Positions 6,802 to 9,065 of a DNA stretch of 9,065 bases are shown piece by piece. Where the stretch lies: contig JBNJGU010000118.1 of NCBI GenBank assembly GCA_051747985.1, positions 1 through 9,065 of the forward strand. Direction: 5' to 3'. The translations under genes and the position numbers were made by a program. This DNA comes from PWQG01 sp051747985 (GTDB lineage: Bacteria; Pseudomonadota; Gammaproteobacteria; Pseudomonadales; Pseudohongiellaceae). The stretch's first letter is position 1; each line of letters opens with the position of its first letter. The notes below the pieces were generated by a model that was given only the letters and a program-made list of their open reading frames with translations, was not told the origin of the DNA and ran no database searches.

Positions 6802-7773
6802 CTACTTCTTCTGTTTGCTGAGCTTTTTGCTCAGTTTCTCGACAGTTCGGACCAGTTTCGGGTCCGTTTCCATCTCTTTCTTCAGTTTTCCCACCGTGGT
6901 GGAAACCGTGCCGTAGCGCTTGAGGCGGAACAGTTTCGCGATGGTCTGCAGGGTGACGGCTGACAGTTCCTGGCACAGATACATCGCCACCCAGCGGGGC
7001 ACATTCTTGGAGCCGGGGCCGCGCGCCGCCTTGTAGATGCTCTCCTCGGTGACCTTGAACTCCTTCGCCACCGCCGAGACGATTTCCTTGCAGTTGGGAC
7101 GCCACTTCGCATTGGCTCCGCGGGAGACGCCGCGTCGCTTGCCCGCATCGCGCTTTTTCGCCGCCTGCTTGCGGAATTTTTCGTCCCCCATCACTGAGGC
7201 CAGGTTCTTGCGACCGTAAAAGCGCTCGGTTTCCTCGTCCAGTCCTTCGGCGACGTATTCGGCATACCGCACGAAACGACGGTTCTTCGGCGAGTCCAGT
7301 TGTGACAGCACCTCCTCGCGATGCAGCCACTCCGGCGGTTTGACCTGATTGATGTAGGCCGGGTAGCTGGACCATTCGTATTTGGCCGGATCTCCCCGTT
7401 TCGGTCCCAGGTGGATGTAGCGGGACAGGGGCAACAGGTATTTGTCCGGCTGTACCAGTACCGCCTTGTAGCGTCCCCGGAACAATGAGCCGGACGTTTT
7501 CTTCATGCGCTGGTAGTTCTGTGTATAGAGACCGTCGATCTGGCGCATGAATCGGCTCAGGTTGCCCTCCGGTGTTTTCAGCAGCAGGTGGTACTCATTC
7601 TGCAGCAGACACCAGGCATGTACCTCGACATTGAGCCGGGCACAGGTTTCCTCCAGTGCCTGGAGGAAAGCCTCGTAATATTTGCGGGAAGGAAAGACGC
7701 GTTGTCCTTCTACGCCCTGGTTGGATACGTGGTAGAACGCATCCGGGTATTCGATTCGCAGTGGTCTGGCCAT
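6802..7773 (-). CDS. IS200-like (REP-associated) tyrosine transposase with DnaA-like C-terminal domain and altered HUH motif
   Basis: A 323-residue member of the Y1 transposase superfamily; relatives nick single-stranded DNA at hairpins, and many are single-copy genes tied to REP repeats. The N-terminal Y1 domain (about 1-145) begins M-A-R-P-L-R-I-E-Y-P-D-A-F-Y-H-V and has the N-L-S-R-F-M-R-Q-I-D-G-L-Y-T-Q block, G-S-L-F-R-G-R-Y-K-A, and S-R-Y-I-H-L, whose Tyr119 is the likely nucleophile. The motif usually reading N-H-Y-H-L-L is N-E-Y-H-L-L here: Glu60 replaces the first metal-binding His and His62 remains. Residues about 225-305 resemble the DnaA domain IV helix-turn-helix (W-V-A-M-Y-L-C-Q-E-L ... 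I-A-K-L-F, then Y-G-T-V-S-T-T-V), and the tail is Lys-rich. ATG at 7773 has GGGGGT 7 bp upstream. It lies 129 bp after cmoB on the same strand, facing the palindrome. Nuclease activity is uncertain. Confidence 0.88.
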   Translation of the reverse strand: MARPLRIEYPDAFYHVSNQGVEGQRVFPSRKYYEAFLQALEETCARLNVEVHAWCLLQNEYHLLLKTPEGNLSRFMRQIDGLYTQNYQRMKKTSGSLFRGRYKAVLVQPDKYLLPLSRYIHLGPKRGDPAKYEWSSYPAYINQVKPPEWLHREEVLSQLDSPKNRRFVRYAEYVAEGLDEETERFYGRKNLASVMGDEKFRKQAAKKRDAGKRRGVSRGANAKWRPNCKEIVSAVAKEFKVTEESIYKAARGPGSKNVPRWVAMYLCQELSAVTLQTIAKLFRLKRYGTVSTTVGKLKKEMETDPKLVRTVEKLSKKLSKQKK

Positions 7774-7846
7774 ATTCGTGACCCCCGATTGTTGAGTGAA
7801 AAACAGGTACTGAATGAGAGAGCTGGCCCTGTTTCTGAACGCTCCG

Positions 7847-7872
7847 CATACTGCTGTGATCCAACATACTGC
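7847..7872. repeat. Direct repeat upstream of the transposase gene
   Basis: CATACTGC occurs at 7847-7854 and again at 7865-7872, an 18-bp period, in the gap between cmoB and the transposase gene and about 75-100 bp upstream of the latter's ATG. It could be a pair of protein-binding half-sites or chance. The rest of the gap 7774-7902 holds nothing else I can assign beyond a 6-bp inverted repeat, AACAGG / CCTGTT, near 7802-7832. Confidence 0.3.
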
Positions 7873-7902
7873 AATAATCAGGCAGGCGCAAGATGGTCGG
7901 GG

Positions 7903-8877
7903 TCAGGGCGCCCGGGCAATGATGATGGCGCGACGGGGGGCGGGTAACCCTTCTATGGTCAGGTCCGGATTGTTGGGGTCCAGGCCGTCGGCCAGAGACT
8001 GGAACGGCATCCATTTGGTGGCGCGCTGCTCGTCCGTGGTGGTGGGGCTGACATCCACGGTGCGAATACTGTGATATCCGCAGCGGCGCAGCCACTGCTC
8101 CGTGGTCGCACAGGAGGGCACGAACCAGACGTTGCCCATGCGACAATATTTTCTGTCGGGCGTCAGTGCGTATCCCCGCTCCCCCTCGACCACCAGCGTT
8201 TCGAGCACGAGTTCGCCACCCGGTCGCAGCCAGCGACGCAGGTCCATGAGGTGATCGAAGGGCGAGCGGCGGTGGTACAGCACGCCCATGGAGAACACCG
8301 TATCGAAAGCCGGTTTCGGCGCGGGCAGTCCCTCCAGCGTGAGCGGCAGGACGAACAGCGGCCAGTCGGGGACGAAGTGGCGCAGCAGCCAGAACTGCAT
8401 GACGTAGGGCAGGTGGGGATCAATCCCCAGTACCAGGCTGGCCCGCTCCTCCAGGGCACGGAAACAGTGATAACCGTTACCGCAGCCCACGTCGAGCACG
8501 CGGCGTCCGGCCAGTGGACTGATGTGGGGCAACAGGCGGTGCCATTTCAGTTCGGAGCGCCATTCGGTATCGATGTGCGTCCCGAATACCGAGAACGGGC
8601 CCTTGCGCCAGGGAATGAGTTCCCTGAGGGCGGCCTCAAGCACGGCCTGATCTTCCATCCCGAGCTCACCGGCCGAACCGATCTGTACGACGTCGCCGGG
8701 AGAGGTGGAGGTGTCACCGAGCGGAGACGGCAGATTCTCCAGCATGGTGCGCCAGCGCGGCAGGTCGCCATGGTTGAGTCCGGCAAACGGGTCGGCGTCG
8801 ATCAGTGGCAGCAGGGTCTCCAGTGGCGATCGGGTCACCAGCTGGCGCAGCAGGGTCAGGTCGAACGGGTGACTCAT
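7903..8877 (-). CDS. cmoB: tRNA U34 carboxymethyltransferase CmoB
   Basis: Transfers the carboxymethyl group of carboxy-S-adenosylmethionine (made by CmoA) to 5-hydroxyuridine at tRNA position 34. This gives uridine-5-oxyacetic acid, which lets one tRNA read several codons. The protein has 324 residues, against 323 in E. coli. The Rossmann core opens with V-L-D-V-G-C-G-N-G-Y-H at 127-137. The Cx-SAM ligands known from the E. coli enzyme are all present one position later: Lys92 in W-R-K-G-P-F, Trp106 and Lys111 in D-T-E-W-R-S-E-L-K, Tyr201 in G-V-L-Y-H-R-R-S-P, and Arg316. A start at 8928 is possible in frame but would add 17 non-conserved residues. The ATG at 8877 follows the strong ribosome-binding site GGGGAGG (8888-8882) and gives the family length. 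Its ATG overlaps the cmoA stop, so the two are translationally coupled. Confidence 0.97.
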   Translation of the reverse strand: MSHPFDLTLLRQLVTRSPLETLLPLIDADPFAGLNHGDLPRWRTMLENLPSPLGDTSTSPGDVVQIGSAGELGMEDQAVLEAALRELIPWRKGPFSVFGTHIDTEWRSELKWHRLLPHISPLAGRRVLDVGCGNGYHCFRALEERASLVLGIDPHLPYVMQFWLLRHFVPDWPLFVLPLTLEGLPAPKPAFDTVFSMGVLYHRRSPFDHLMDLRRWLRPGGELVLETLVVEGERGYALTPDRKYCRMGNVWFVPSCATTEQWLRRCGYHSIRTVDVSPTTTDEQRATKWMPFQSLADGLDPNNPDLTIEGLPAPRRAIIIARAP

Positions 8878-9065
8878 GCGTCCTCCCCGCCCGGCATGAA
8901 GGCGACCAGGGAAGCGAAGTTGAAGCACTGGAACCAGACATCACACGCCGTGAACCCGGCCTGCAAGCAGCGGCGGCGGTGCGTCTCCAGTGATTCGGGT
9001 CGCAGCACGTTCTCCAGGGCCTGGCGTTTCTGGCTGATCTCCAGATCCGAGTAGCCCTGCACGTT
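8874..9065 (-). CDS. cmoA: Carboxy-S-adenosyl-L-methionine synthase CmoA (3' end only)
   Basis: CmoA converts S-adenosylmethionine and prephenate into carboxy-SAM, the donor used by CmoB. Only the C-terminal 63 residues are in the window; the frame is open through base 9065 and the remaining roughly 180 residues lie beyond it. The visible part reads N-M-Q-G-Y-S-D-L-E-I-S-Q-K-R, then L-E-N-V-L, S-L-E-T-H, and W-F-Q-C-F-N-F-A-S-L-V-A. It aligns along its length with the E. coli CmoA tail (G-Y-S-E-L-E-I-S-Q-K-R ... W-F-Q-C-F-N-F-G-S-L-V-A), including the Ser-Gln-Lys-Arg segment that, from memory, carries the Cx-SAM-binding arginine. The TGA stop (8876-8874) overlaps the cmoB ATG as ATGA. The cmoB ribosome-binding site lies inside this coding region. 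Confidence 0.95.
   Translation of the reverse strand, partial: NVQGYSDLEISQKRQALENVLRPESLETHRRRCLQAGFTACDVWFQCFNFASLVAFMPGGEDA

Noticed and set aside
6588..6821. Short mirrored ORFs on both strands across 6553-6821
   Set aside because: They exist because the DNA is palindromic, so both strands translate to similar peptides; no family similarity or start signal.
6818..6840. Terminator-like hairpin CTGAGC-TTTTT-GCTCAG followed by TTTCTC on the + strand
   Set aside because: It lies inside the transposase coding sequence and arises from the codons of its repeated Lys-Leu-Ser-Lys tail; it might still stop + strand read-through, but I cannot support it as a separate feature.
8071..9054. 327-codon open frame on the + strand opposite cmoB/cmoA
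   Set aside because: Antisense shadow of cmoB, which has all its family motifs and ligand residues; this frame shows none and has no supporting ribosome-binding site.

Overview
This is GC-rich bacterial chromosome, almost certainly from a gammaproteobacterium. The evidence is the order coaBC / radC / rpmB-rpmG, the cmoA-cmoB pair, and close similarity of L28, L33, CmoB and the CmoA tail to the Escherichia coli proteins. I cannot fix the genus. Both ends cut through genes: the RND pump on the left and cmoA on the right.

Region 1 (1-3922, + strand) is a metal-export pair. It holds a CzcA/CusA-type RND pump, lacking about its first 40 residues, and 40 bp later a cation diffusion facilitator (CDF). 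The RND gene lacks the CusA methionine triad, and the CDF has His/Asp metal ligands of the zinc type. Together they suggest export of a divalent cation such as zinc. A perfect 11-bp inverted repeat separates this pair from the convergent coaBC.

Region 2 (3973-6577) is core housekeeping. coaBC (coenzyme A synthesis) and radC are divergent across a 151-bp promoter region. rpmB and rpmG (ribosomal proteins L28 and L33) follow radC and have their own good sigma-70-type promoter. This is the usual gammaproteobacterial neighbourhood, but the neighbours expected from E. coli on either side (dut after coaBC, mutM after rpmG) are not here.

Region 3 (6577-7902) is the accessory part. A 161-bp element with perfect 44-bp terminal inverted arms begins on the last base of the rpmG stop codon and can fold into one long hairpin. 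Next to it, on the - strand, is an IS200-like (REP-associated) tyrosine transposase. Its HUH motif has Glu in place of the first His, and its C-terminal half resembles the DNA-binding domain of DnaA. This hairpin plus transposase is the best candidate for something undescribed here, though the functional link is inference.

Region 4 (7903-9065, - strand) is the cmoAB operon, which makes the tRNA wobble base uridine-5-oxyacetic acid. cmoA (3' end only) and cmoB overlap in an ATGA.

I saw no tRNA, rRNA, CRISPR array, riboswitch or intact insertion sequence. No stretch over 300 bp lacks a gene; the longest gap, 6578-6801, is mostly the palindromic element.
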